A DNA stretch of 48,424 nt from JAKPPT01 sp964630305 (GTDB taxonomy: Bacteria; Spirochaetota; Spirochaetia; Treponematales; UBA12059), in NCBI GenBank assembly GCA_964630305.1, contig CAZVTR010000015.1:1-48424 (forward strand). The letters are read 5' to 3'. Positions 8,098 to 16,290 of the stretch are shown here, in pieces; the stretch's first letter is position 1, and every line of letters begins with the position of its first letter. Under the pieces are notes generated by a model that made no database searches, was not told the DNA's origin, and was given only the letters and a program-made list of their open reading frames with translations. Position numbers and translations under genes: made by a program.

Positions 8098-8922
8098 TTA
8101 AAACGATTTAAATTTAGTTGTATATCCCTTTTTAATAGAAACGAGTTCACCCTTAAGCTTTTCTTTAGAGCCGCTCTTGGTCCATTCAAATTTAACCAAA
8201 CCGCCTGTTGCTTTCGTATCTATCCACCATACATAGTTATAGGTTGCCTTTTCTTCCTCATCATAGATGGACCATTCAACTCTCGTACATGCCCAGGTAC
8301 CGCTTGTAATTTTAATTGTTTCTTTTGTTGTTTTTGCTTTTGTTGATTTATAAAAATCATCCATCGTTTTATATTCAGCACTTTCTGCCTTGGGAGGCGG
8401 TGTTGTTTCTTTTTTAGGATCAGCATTTTTTGAAGGAGGATCAAATTTTGCTTCCTCCACTCGTTTTACATCTTCATTATAGTATCTCATGCGGATAGGA
8501 TTTAATTCCTTATCAAACAAAACTTCAAATTCAAATGATTGTTCTTCATCCCTCCATGCAAGATACCACCAGCTGTCTCCATTTGGAAGTTTTTTAAGCA
8601 ATGCGCGTTCTGCTTCTACAAACGACACTTTGCCGTCTTCATCTGTAGATTCCAGCCGCCAGATTGTTCCCTGTGTTTCTTCTAGGTCATAGTAAGCTGC
8701 ATTGAACCCGCCGATAAAGAATATCTGCGTGTACACCATAGTAAACATCATTTTACGGGTCATCTGTGAAATTCCCACTGCAGAAGCAACCTCTGCATTG
8801 GCGCGCTTTTCCAGAGCATCAGCTATAGGGTTTCCTATGCCCGGGATTGAAAAACAAGAACCTAGCAGTGAAATGACTGCAACCAGCGTTAAAACTGAAA
8901 AAACTTTTTTCCATTTACCCAT
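8098..8922 (-). CDS. Lipoprotein of unknown function
   Basis: 274 residues. The start ATG 8922 has AAGGAG 6 nt upstream; the frame is open further up to 8949 but without a ribosome site. The N-terminus is a type II signal peptide (MGKWKKVFS, hydrophobic core, LLGSC with Cys 23). The mature part begins with a Gly/Pro segment and a helix (ADALEKRANAEVASAV), has a central region rich in Trp, Tyr and acidic residues that looks like beta strands, a low-complexity Lys/Pro linker (NADPKKETTPPPKAE), and a second strand-rich domain ending KGYTTKFKSF. I do not recognise the family. It is a single-gene unit with its own terminator, divergent from the channel gene at 9155, and with a palindrome in its leader. 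Confidence 0.8.
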   Translation of the reverse strand: MGKWKKVFSVLTLVAVISLLGSCFSIPGIGNPIADALEKRANAEVASAVGISQMTRKMMFTMVYTQIFFIGGFNAAYYDLEETQGTIWRLESTDEDGKVSFVEAERALLKKLPNGDSWWYLAWRDEEQSFEFEVLFDKELNPIRMRYYNEDVKRVEEAKFDPPSKNADPKKETTPPPKAESAEYKTMDDFYKSTKAKTTKETIKITSGTWACTRVEWSIYDEEEKATYNYVWWIDTKATGGLVKFEWTKSGSKEKLKGELVSIKKGYTTKFKSF

Positions 8923-8943
8923 ATGTTTCTCCTTAAAAAAAAT

Positions 8944-8962
8944 GTGCATCTATTCGATGCAC
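8944..8962. promoter_or_regulatory. Palindrome GTGCATC-TATTC-GATGCAC in the divergent intergenic region
   Basis: Perfect 7-bp arms with a 5-bp centre, 22 bases upstream of the lipoprotein start codon. Position and symmetry fit an operator or an mRNA 5' hairpin; no regulator is identifiable. Confidence 0.35.
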
Positions 8963-9154
8963 TAAAACTTCTTTCAATTGCAGTGAATAGATAGTATTAT
9001 TTTTTAAGTATATACCCATTTACATAAAAAAACTATAGAAATTTACAAATTAAAAAACTTTTAAAAAAAGAGAAGCAGCTCTATACTAATGAACAGAGAC
9101 TTTATACTTTTCAACATAGTAAGTTTACAAATAATGTTAACAGTGAGGTGGACC

Positions 9155-11092
9155 ATGGCCATTAAACCATCAGTTAAAGATATTATTCGGTATCATTTTG
9201 ATAATATTATGGCTAAAGGGACGGGTGCGCTCATAGCGGCGCTGGGTGTCCTCTCTTTATTGCTCATTACGGCGGGAGCGCTCATTGTAGCCATTGGCGG
9301 AACAATGCTTGCTCCGCTTTCAGACGGCGAACCTCAAACAATATCATTTTTTGAAGCATTCTGGATGAGTCTCATGCGGACGCTCGATGCTGGAACAATG
9401 GGCGGAGATGAGGGCTGGGGATTTCGCATTATTATGCTGGGAATTACGATTGGAGGGATTTTCATTGTAAGCACGCTCATTGGTATTCTTGCTTCCGGCC
9501 TTGAATCCAAGCTTGAGGAACTTCGCAAAGGCAGATCTAAACTATTAGAGCAAGGTCATACACTGATACTTGGCTGGTCCCCGCAAGTATTTACAATTGT
9601 ACAGGAATTGGTATATGCAAATGCAAATCAAAAGAAAGCTGTCATTGCGATCCTGGCAGAAAAAGACAAGGTTGAAATGGAAGATGAACTCAAAACGCGA
9701 ATAACAAAAAAAGACCGCACCAAAATTCTCTGCAGGACAGGATCTCCAATGGATATTGCAGAACTCGAAATTGCAAATCCTCACACAACTAAATCAATTA
9801 TTATCCTTCCTCCCGAAGACACCGATCCAGATACATCAGTCATAAAAACTGTCCTTGCTATCACTAACAACCCGGAACGACGCAGAGAACCATATCACAT
9901 TGTTACCCATATTCAAAAGCAGGAAACTCAGGAGATCCTGAGAATGCTCGGAAAACATGATTGTGTTCAGGCCGTAGTTTCTGGAGACCTCATCGCTCGA
10001 TTCACAGCACAAACAACACGTCAGGTTGGGCTTTCCAGTGTCTATTCAGAGCTTTTTGATTTTGAAGGCGATGAAATCTATATGCAAAACGAACCGCTGC
10101 TATCGGGCAAAACATACCGGGATGCAGTACTAGCGTATGACTCTTCATGCGTAATTGGCATACAAAAAGACAATGGATCAATTATGCTCAACCCGCCGGC
10201 ACACACAGTAATTGAATCACATGACCGCATCATTGCAATATCAGAAGATGATGACACCATTATTCTTGCTAAAGATAAATATTCTATTGATGAAAAAGCA
10301 CTCAATGCCACAAATATAACAATTCGCCATAAACCTGAAAGTTTTCTCCTCTTAGGCTGGAATAGCTGCACCGATACAATAATACGAGAGCTCGATAATT
10401 ATGTTAGCGAGGGATCAACAATGCTGGTTTTAGCCGATCCTTCCTTTTGCGCACGTCCTGAAACATTTTCTAAAACAGTAATAAATCTTTCACATGAACT
10501 GCACCGATTGACACTTACCTATAAAGAAGCAGATACCTGTGACAGGAAACTCCTTGATTCTATCCATGCCGATTCATACGACCATGTAATTGTATTAGGA
10601 TATGACGGCATTGATATTAATCATGCCGATTCTAAAACGCTCGTAACCTTGCTCCATCTTCGAGATATCGCAGAACACGATGATACGCCATTTTCAATTA
10701 TCAGTGAAATGTTCGATGTCAGAAACCGCGAGCTCGCTTCCATAACTGGTGTCGATGATTTTGTCGTCAGCAATCATCTCATCAGTCTGCTTATGGCACA
10801 GCTCTCAGAAAATAAAGATTTGCTCGGTATATACAGCGATCTCTTTGATGCAGAAGGCAATGAGGTATATCTTAAACCCATAACTAACTACATTGATATT
10901 TCCAGAGAGGTTAATTTTTATACATGCGTGGAAGCTGCATTAAGAAAAGGTGAAACGGCTATCGGCTATAGACTTGCGAGCCAGGCACATAATCCAGCAC
11001 AAGCCTATGGGGTAATAACCAACCCTCTCAAACATGAATATATTAAGTTTTCAGAGCATGATAAGCTCATAGTCATTGCAGAAGAAGAGTAG
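9155..11092 (+). CDS. CASTOR/POLLUX-type ion channel with RCK-like domains
   Basis: 645 residues from ATG 9155, the first ATG with a ribosome site (AGGTGG, close at 3 nt); the frame is open back to 9089. Two membrane segments (about 27-55 and 92-115) flank a pore-like loop with SLMRTLDAGTMGGDEGW. Directly after the second comes ESKLEELRKGRSKLLEQGHT and LILGWSP, the signature by which plant CASTOR/POLLUX symbiosis channels and their bacterial homologues are recognised. Two further Rossmann-like units follow (LILGWS near 130, LLLGWN near 405). Function is probably a ligand- or Ca-gated cation channel in the inner membrane; ion and ligand cannot be read from sequence. Neighbouring Trk genes suggest a K+/ion homeostasis region. 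Confidence 0.85.
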   Translation: MAIKPSVKDIIRYHFDNIMAKGTGALIAALGVLSLLLITAGALIVAIGGTMLAPLSDGEPQTISFFEAFWMSLMRTLDAGTMGGDEGWGFRIIMLGITIGGIFIVSTLIGILASGLESKLEELRKGRSKLLEQGHTLILGWSPQVFTIVQELVYANANQKKAVIAILAEKDKVEMEDELKTRITKKDRTKILCRTGSPMDIAELEIANPHTTKSIIILPPEDTDPDTSVIKTVLAITNNPERRREPYHIVTHIQKQETQEILRMLGKHDCVQAVVSGDLIARFTAQTTRQVGLSSVYSELFDFEGDEIYMQNEPLLSGKTYRDAVLAYDSSCVIGIQKDNGSIMLNPPAHTVIESHDRIIAISEDDDTIILAKDKYSIDEKALNATNITIRHKPESFLLLGWNSCTDTIIRELDNYVSEGSTMLVLADPSFCARPETFSKTVINLSHELHRLTLTYKEADTCDRKLLDSIHADSYDHVIVLGYDGIDINHADSKTLVTLLHLRDIAEHDDTPFSIISEMFDVRNRELASITGVDDFVVSNHLISLLMAQLSENKDLLGIYSDLFDAEGNEVYLKPITNYIDISREVNFYTCVEAALRKGETAIGYRLASQAHNPAQAYGVITNPLKHEYIKFSEHDKLIVIAEEE

Positions 11093-11129
11093 CTCTAAAA
11101 CCATGCTTAGAGTATATCAATTTAGTAAG

Positions 11130-11145
11130 TATCAATAGTTTGATA
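11130..11145. promoter_or_regulatory. Palindrome TATCAA-TAGT-TTGATA before the MATE gene
   Basis: Perfect 6-bp arms, 27 bases upstream of the MATE ATG. A partial copy (TATATCAAT at 11113-11121) lies upstream and CATTGAT (11151-11157) downstream. This spacing fits an operator for a local repressor of the exporter. No regulator gene is adjacent. Confidence 0.35.
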
Positions 11146-11171
11146 ATATACATTGATTTTATAGCTTTTTC

Positions 11172-12572
11172 ATGCTATACAGGGGTGTGACCGCACAAAA
11201 ACTTTTTGGACCTTTTTCATATTACCGCACAACTTTAAAAATAGCTGCTCCAGTAATGCTGCAGCAGCTCATTATGAGTCTCGTTTCCCTGATTGATAAC
11301 TTCATGGTTGCCGGTCTTGGCGATGCCAAAATGGGCGCTGTCAATGTGGTCAATGCTGTTAATTTTATTTACTATATTGCACTATTCACCCTGGGCAATG
11401 CTGGCGGCATATTTCTGGCTCAATACTATGGTGCAAAAAATAACACCGGGATGCAGCAAGCGTATCGATTCAAAGTGCTGGCCGGTATTATCATTTCAAT
11501 TGTATATGGTTTATTGCTGCTTTTGATCCCGGAAAAGCTAATTGCCCTCATGACAATGAATAATGCTGCTCAAGCTGCAATTATTGAGTATGGTGCACAC
11601 TACATGCGCCTCATGGCTATTACACTGATACCAATGGCAATAGCATCGGCTATAGGATCATCATATAGAGAAATTGGACAGACGGCGGTTCCATTGGTAA
11701 TTTCTATTATCGCAACTGTTATAAACACAATCGGTAACTGGATCCTCATCTACGGCAATCTTGGAGCTCCTCGGCTAGAAATAACTGGTGCTGCATATGC
11801 TACTATACTGGCGCGCGTCGTTGAGATGCTTGCTTTTCTTATATATGCGCGGCAGAAGCAAACCGCATTTTTTGTACCGTTTGCGAATATTTTTGCAATT
11901 GAAAAAAGTCTGATACTGCGCATCCTCAAACGTTCATGGATGATGCTGCTCACGGAAACAAGCTGGTCTATTTCTGAAACTGTTATAACAGCATTGTATA
12001 ATACTCGCGGCGGTGCAGAAGTTGTCGCTGGAATGGCGGCAGGCTGGACCATGGCCAATGTTTTCTTTTTAATTTTTAGCGGTATCCAAACTGCGACAGC
12101 CGTATCGATTGGAACCACACTTGGCGCAGGCCAGCTCGAAGAAGCGCGGAGACGTTCGGTATGGATACGAAGCGGGGCTGTGGTCTTTGGTTTTTTTATA
12201 GGTCTCACAGCTGTACTTGCTACTGCTATTATTCCGCTCGTATTTGCAAACCTGACACCTCAAGCCCAGCGTATCACTGCGGAACTTCTCTTTGTGGTCG
12301 CCTGTTACATACCGCTCTGGTCGCTGTTATCATCACAGTTTTCAATATCGCGTGCCGGAGGAGATGCTGCGCTTGGGCTTTACGTAGATTTTACAGTAAG
12401 TCTGTTTCTCTTTATACCTGCAGCATGGGCGCTTACCATGTATACCACTGTAGGACCTGTGCTTATATTTGCACTTTCTAAACTCACCGATATTTTTAAA
12501 GTAAGCATTGCTCATTGGTATCTAAAAAAAGAACGATGGGTGAAAAACCTCACGGTTCATTCTACCGAATAG
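11172..12572 (+). CDS. MATE family multidrug/cation antiporter
   Basis: 466 residues, usual length for the family. Exports drugs, dyes or metabolites across the inner membrane in exchange for Na+ or H+. Twelve hydrophobic segments in two six-helix halves; first-half motifs are AAPVMLQQLIMSLVSLIDN and GNAGGIFLAQYYGA, with the corresponding SGIQTATAVSIGTTLGAG in the second half. The ATG at 11172 has no clear ribosome site; a GTG at 11187 follows an AGGGG too closely. The start is therefore uncertain by a few residues, which does not alter the call. It stands alone downstream of an operator-like palindrome. Confidence 0.92.
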   Translation: MLYRGVTAQKLFGPFSYYRTTLKIAAPVMLQQLIMSLVSLIDNFMVAGLGDAKMGAVNVVNAVNFIYYIALFTLGNAGGIFLAQYYGAKNNTGMQQAYRFKVLAGIIISIVYGLLLLLIPEKLIALMTMNNAAQAAIIEYGAHYMRLMAITLIPMAIASAIGSSYREIGQTAVPLVISIIATVINTIGNWILIYGNLGAPRLEITGAAYATILARVVEMLAFLIYARQKQTAFFVPFANIFAIEKSLILRILKRSWMMLLTETSWSISETVITALYNTRGGAEVVAGMAAGWTMANVFFLIFSGIQTATAVSIGTTLGAGQLEEARRRSVWIRSGAVVFGFFIGLTAVLATAIIPLVFANLTPQAQRITAELLFVVACYIPLWSLLSSQFSISRAGGDAALGLYVDFTVSLFLFIPAAWALTMYTTVGPVLIFALSKLTDIFKVSIAHWYLKKERWVKNLTVHSTE

Positions 12573-12688
12573 TACTCTCTTTTTAATTAGGGCCGACTAT
12601 AAAAATTACAGCACTTTTGTTTTGCTTTTTATTCATTGTGTATTACTTTTATCATAGCACGTATAAATAGCTCAAATAAGGAGGTCCT

Positions 12689-13243
12689 ATGATTTTGTCA
12701 GCTATTATGAATCGGAGAGCAGCACGAGCACTCGCTTCTGATCCTATACCTCACGATGACATAGAAGAAATTGTGTCAGCTGGTACATTGGCACCGTCCT
12801 GCTACAACAATCAACCCTGGCGAATCATTGCAGTAACTAAACCAGAAATTTTGGAACAGGTTAAAGAAGCTCTTGCGCCTGGAAATGCATGGGCAAAAAA
12901 AGCACCGCTCATACTCGTACTCGCAACACGTCCCTGTGATGATTGCAGGCTTGATGAAGGGAGAGATTATGCCCATTTTGATCTTGGGCTTTGTGCAATG
13001 AACATAATGCTTCAAGCAACTCATTTGGGCTATATCGCTCATCCGATTGCCGGCTTTACTCCTAAAAAAGTGCGCCAAAAGCTGAGCATCCCGCAGGATT
13101 ATGATATTGTTACCCTCATTATTGTTGGTAAAAAAGGTAATGCTGACAATTTAGAGCCCTGGCAGCAAACAGCTGAAACTGCACCGCGGGAACGAAAACC
13201 GCTCAATGAAGTTGTTTTTTATAATACATGGAATAAGAACTAA
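12689..13243 (+). CDS. Nitroreductase family flavoprotein
   Basis: 184 residues, ATG with AAGGAGG 7 nt upstream. NAD(P)H-dependent FMN enzyme of the small, single-domain nitroreductase type. The FMN-binding start is visible as NRRAARALASD (usually RRSxRxF), then APSCYNNQPWR, the region that contacts the flavin and substrate, and a late DLGLCAMNIMLQATHLGY segment with the GxxxxN-like helix. The terminal strand IVTLIIVGKKG closes the fold. Its natural substrate is unknown; in anaerobes such enzymes act on quinones, nitro compounds or flavins. Neighbours are unrelated, so context does not help. Confidence 0.88.
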   Translation: MILSAIMNRRAARALASDPIPHDDIEEIVSAGTLAPSCYNNQPWRIIAVTKPEILEQVKEALAPGNAWAKKAPLILVLATRPCDDCRLDEGRDYAHFDLGLCAMNIMLQATHLGYIAHPIAGFTPKKVRQKLSIPQDYDIVTLIIVGKKGNADNLEPWQQTAETAPRERKPLNEVVFYNTWNKN

Positions 13244-13251
13244 TTTTTACC

Positions 13252-13279
13252 TTGACCGGCAATCATTTTATAGTATGCT
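13252..13279 (+). promoter_or_regulatory. Promoter for the MotA/FliG hybrid gene
   Basis: TTGACC (13252-13257), 16-bp spacer, TATGCT (13274-13279). It is a housekeeping-type promoter, not the flagellar sigma-28 type. CACAC-N6-GTGTG at 13296-13311 sits between it and the ribosome site. Confidence 0.5.
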
Positions 13280-13328
13280 TTATACTATAGTTATCCACAC
13301 CAGTTAGTGTGATTGATAAGGAGCAAGC

Positions 13329-14537
13329 ATGTTTCAGCTTAAAGATATTCCTATAACGTTATTGCAGCAAGCATCCTGCAACCGAAAAGACAAACAAACT
13401 GTCGTACCAACAATACAATTGATGATAAAGTATATTGAAAGAAGCCGAAAAGAAGGAACGCTTTCTCTTGAAGAAGAAATTGAAACCTGCGAAGATCAAT
13501 TTTTAAAATGCATATTAGGAATGGTGGTAGACAGCTATGATATTACTATAATTTCCGATTATGGTATTACAAAACTAATAATGTCTGGATGGAAAGGTAA
13601 AAAACTATTACATGCTTTAATAGTTTTATCTGGATGTATCTTTATTGCTGAAGGAATGCATCCCTTAATTTCGAAGAAGCTGCTTTTATCATTTCTCGGT
13701 GATGATGAAGATTTGTTCACAGGAGGTTCTAATAAAACTAAAAACAAAAAGAGATCTACAATGAAAAGTCAAATCACATATAACGAAAAGCCTCCTGAAA
13801 GAGTAAAAAACCAATTACCTGATGAACCTTTGGAATTTAACTCTGCACATGAACTGCTCAATGCAATACTGCCCAACCAGAAACCGGAAACGCAAGAAGA
13901 AACTAAAAATCCCTTTGAATCTATGCCTGCAGATTTATCGGCTGTTGCTCTGCTTCATCTGAGCGAAGAAGAACAAGAAGAGATTTGTAAATCACTTTCA
14001 ATTCAAACACTGACTACGATTATTCAAAACTTATGCCAAACATACTATTTTGACATTAGACCCTATTTAGATTTGCTGCAAACTAACTTAAAGCGAACAT
14101 TCCAATTTAATGAAGACAACTATAAACCTATACATGGTTCCCCATTAGCAATAAAATTGTTAAGGATTATTGACACTAAAAGCGCAGTGCAAATACTAAG
14201 GAATTTAGAAGAATGTGATAAAACAGTTTTTAAAATACTCGTTGAACACCTTATTTCATTTGAGGATCTTCTGCAGCTTGACAACACTACTCTTCAGAAA
14301 TTAGTTAAAAAATTTACTAATAAATTCGCTATGGCTCTCAAGGGAGTGCATCCTTTGGTATTGGAAAGCTTTTTAGAGAAACTCCAGCCAAATACAGCTC
14401 AAATTTTTCGCTATGAATTAGAACACATGGAAGAATTATCATCAGCTGATAGAGAAGCGTTACAGAAAGATATAGTACGTACCATAATACAAAGCTGTGA
14501 TATAAATGGAATCAATTTCAGCAATAGAAATAAATAA
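13329..14537 (+). CDS. Hybrid of MotA stator-loop and FliG middle/C domains
   Basis: 402 residues; AAGGAG precedes ATG 13329. Residues about 25-85 resemble the MotA cytoplasmic torque loop: SRKEGTLSLEEEIE aligns with E. coli MotA SRQMGMFSLERDIE, keeping the Arg and Glu (here 40 and 48) that contact FliG, and MVVDSYD follows as in MotA. A hydrophobic helix (about 92-112) and a polar linker (130-190) come next. Residues about 198-255 fit FliG-M and 272-385 FliG-C: ISFEDLLQLD, ALKGVHPLVLESFL and a terminal helix. The torque helix is altered; the acidic EVD stretch reads KKFTN. The FliG N-domain and the other MotA membrane helices are missing. Probable role: divergent motor paralogue or regulator (inferred). 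It is not in a flagellar operon. Confidence 0.7.
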   Translation: MFQLKDIPITLLQQASCNRKDKQTVVPTIQLMIKYIERSRKEGTLSLEEEIETCEDQFLKCILGMVVDSYDITIISDYGITKLIMSGWKGKKLLHALIVLSGCIFIAEGMHPLISKKLLLSFLGDDEDLFTGGSNKTKNKKRSTMKSQITYNEKPPERVKNQLPDEPLEFNSAHELLNAILPNQKPETQEETKNPFESMPADLSAVALLHLSEEEQEEICKSLSIQTLTTIIQNLCQTYYFDIRPYLDLLQTNLKRTFQFNEDNYKPIHGSPLAIKLLRIIDTKSAVQILRNLEECDKTVFKILVEHLISFEDLLQLDNTTLQKLVKKFTNKFAMALKGVHPLVLESFLEKLQPNTAQIFRYELEHMEELSSADREALQKDIVRTIIQSCDINGINFSNRNK

Positions 14538-14641
14538 TTTAATACTGCCAATGAATGCACTGCTAATATAAATAACGGCAATCTTTATCCATAAATTCCA
14601 ATCATATGCAATCAGTGTGACTTTAAAAATATTTTGAGGTG

Positions 14642-14650
14642 TGGTATACT
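14642..14650 (+). promoter_or_regulatory. Extended -10 promoter, leaderless uridine kinase mRNA
   Basis: TGGTATACT is an extended -10 element whose predicted start falls at or next to the ATG at 14659. No Shine-Dalgarno lies between, which suggests a leaderless transcript. Confidence 0.45.
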
Positions 14651-14658
14651 TCAAACTC

Positions 14659-15288
14659 ATGGAACAGGCACATATTATCGGCATATCCGGGGGCTCCGGA
14701 TCCGGCAAAACTACAATTGTTCATAAAATTTCTGAACTTGTTTCGGATTTTGTATTTATTCCGCAGGATAATTACTATAAATCCGCTGAACATATGTCAA
14801 ATGAAAATATTACAGCATTCAACTTTGACCATCCGGATGCTTTTGACAATGAACTGCTTGCTCAGCATTTACTGGCACTAAAAAACATGCAAAGCATTGA
14901 AATGCCTACCTATGATTTTGTGCATCATAAACGCGCTGATAAAACAATTTATGTTAAACCAGCAAAGTTAATTATTTTTGAAGGAATAATGGTCTTTTAC
15001 GACAAAACAATTCGCGATCTTATTGACCTTAAGATATTTGTTGACACTCCCGATGACATACGGTTTATCAGAAGACTTACACGTGATATCAAAGAACGCG
15101 GGCGCACAATGGAATCCGTAATTGACCAATATCTCAATGTTGTCAGACCAGGACATTATCTTTTTATCGAACCAACTAAACAATATGCTGACATCATTAT
15201 ACCAGAAGGCGGTGCAAACGAAAACGCTCTCAATCTGCTCGTCACTTTTATTAAACAAGTACTCGCATCCGGCGAGCATTATCATTAA
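14659..15288 (+). CDS. udk: Uridine kinase
   Basis: 209 residues from ATG 14659, which puts the P-loop at the usual place: IIGISGGSGSGKTT, residues 6-19. Phosphorylates uridine/cytidine to UMP/CMP with ATP or GTP in pyrimidine salvage. Further family marks are IPQDNYYK near 38, the substrate-binding FDHPDAFDNELL near 55, PTYDFVHHKR near 83, and the lid-region IRRLTRDIKERGR near 135. Length matches the 210-residue family norm. It is convergent with the HATPase gene 32 bases downstream, with no terminator visible between. Confidence 0.92.
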   Translation: MEQAHIIGISGGSGSGKTTIVHKISELVSDFVFIPQDNYYKSAEHMSNENITAFNFDHPDAFDNELLAQHLLALKNMQSIEMPTYDFVHHKRADKTIYVKPAKLIIFEGIMVFYDKTIRDLIDLKIFVDTPDDIRFIRRLTRDIKERGRTMESVIDQYLNVVRPGHYLFIEPTKQYADIIIPEGGANENALNLLVTFIKQVLASGEHYH

Positions 15289-15320
15289 TTATTATTAAGT
15301 CAATTTCGCACACGTACTTG

Positions 15321-15857
15321 TTATGAGCGCGACCCATGAGTATACCATCTGATGACTCCGACCTTATTTCTTTTATTATTAAAAATCATACCGCCATTCC
15401 AGTATTCCAGTGCTGCAATGAGACTGTTTCCACCATCATCTGGGGTGCTATTTGCTCCTTTGTACGCTGCTAGTTCTAAAAAGGTATTAAAATCTTCACG
15501 GTATAATGCTTCCTGCCGTTTTTTATAAAATTCATTCCAGGCTTCGAGTTCCTTAAAACCTTCTCCCTCATCTTCTACAATAACTCGCACACGCTTTCTA
15601 AAATCAAACCATACTTTAAGCTTTTTTTCTGGATTTTTTTTGTTGCCATGTTTAATGCCATTCTTAATAATTTCAGATAATTGCTGCTCTAAAAGATTTC
15701 CTTCTCGAAAAACATCGGGGCAAGTAGTCAGGATTTGTGCGGTGTATGCTCTAATATTTTCATAGAAACTGGGAAATTCAACAAACTGCATTCCCTGAGC
15801 ATCAAATATTTCATTGTATTCATCAACAATGAGCTTGCGAATTACTAACTGCTTCAT
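15321..15857 (-). CDS. HATPase-type kinase, RsbW/SpoIIAB-like
   Basis: 178 residues. A GHKL-type ATP-binding protein: N-box SEIIKNGIKHGNKK near residue 60 and G1 box VEDEGEGF near residue 93. The third box is less clear; a GANSTPDDGGNSL segment near 135-147 may fill it. It has no membrane or histidine-dimerisation part, so it fits an anti-sigma/partner-switching serine kinase that phosphorylates the STAS protein encoded just upstream. The STAS gene ends 2 bases before this ATG, a tight operon. Compared with RsbW it has an insertion (EFYKKRQEALYREDF) between the boxes. The bound partner, a sigma factor or other target, is not encoded in the window. Confidence 0.78.
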   Translation of the reverse strand: MKQLVIRKLIVDEYNEIFDAQGMQFVEFPSFYENIRAYTAQILTTCPDVFREGNLLEQQLSEIIKNGIKHGNKKNPEKKLKVWFDFRKRVRVIVEDEGEGFKELEAWNEFYKKRQEALYREDFNTFLELAAYKGANSTPDDGGNSLIAALEYWNGGMIFNNKRNKVGVIRWYTHGSRS

Positions 15858-15859
15858 AG

Positions 15860-16180
15860 TTATACACCTGTATCGATTTCTCGGAGTAAAGGCAGAATAT
15901 TTGCCATTGATAAAACTTTTCTCGGAGTTCCCTGTATGCCAGAAAAGCTCAGCGCAATGTTTTTTATTTTTGCAAATTGCAGCGCTTTTATAATTGTCCC
16001 TACTCCGGAACTATCAAGATAATTGACATTCCGCAAATCAACATGGACTAGATACCTAGCATCAGAAATTGCATGCAATAATTTTTCAGTTGATTTTACA
16101 GCTGCGAACAGATCAAGATCTCCATGAAATTCTAGTGTCCTGACCCCAGTTGCAGTGTTAATAAAATCTTTAATTTCCAT
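15860..16180 (-). CDS. STAS-domain anti-sigma-factor antagonist, RsbV-like
   Basis: 106 residues, one STAS domain. The phosphoacceptor site is visible in VNYLDSSGVGTIIKAL (near 52-67), where the second Ser of DSSG is the residue normally phosphorylated by the partner kinase and released by a PP2C phosphatase. Those two partners are adjacent: the kinase gene downstream and a CBS-PP2C gene divergent upstream. No ribosome site is evident before ATG 16180; TTTATT preceded by TG sits 6 nt before it, so the message may be leaderless. Confidence 0.88.
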   Translation of the reverse strand: MEIKDFINTATGVRTLEFHGDLDLFAAVKSTEKLLHAISDARYLVHVDLRNVNYLDSSGVGTIIKALQFAKIKNIALSFSGIQGTPRKVLSMANILPLLREIDTGV

Positions 16181-16290
16181 GGGCGTAATAAAACAAGTAA
16201 TTATTAAGATACTTTGTACTCTTTATTAAAAAACTATTTTGCATATCAATTTTAATATTTATTTAACATATATATGTGCATAGTAACAGT

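Noticed and set aside
16181..16290. Leaderless starts for the STAS and phosphatase genes
   Set aside because: A TG-TTTATT box sits before the STAS ATG, but the match is poor, and the phosphatase start is ambiguous, so they were not counted with the four clearer cases.
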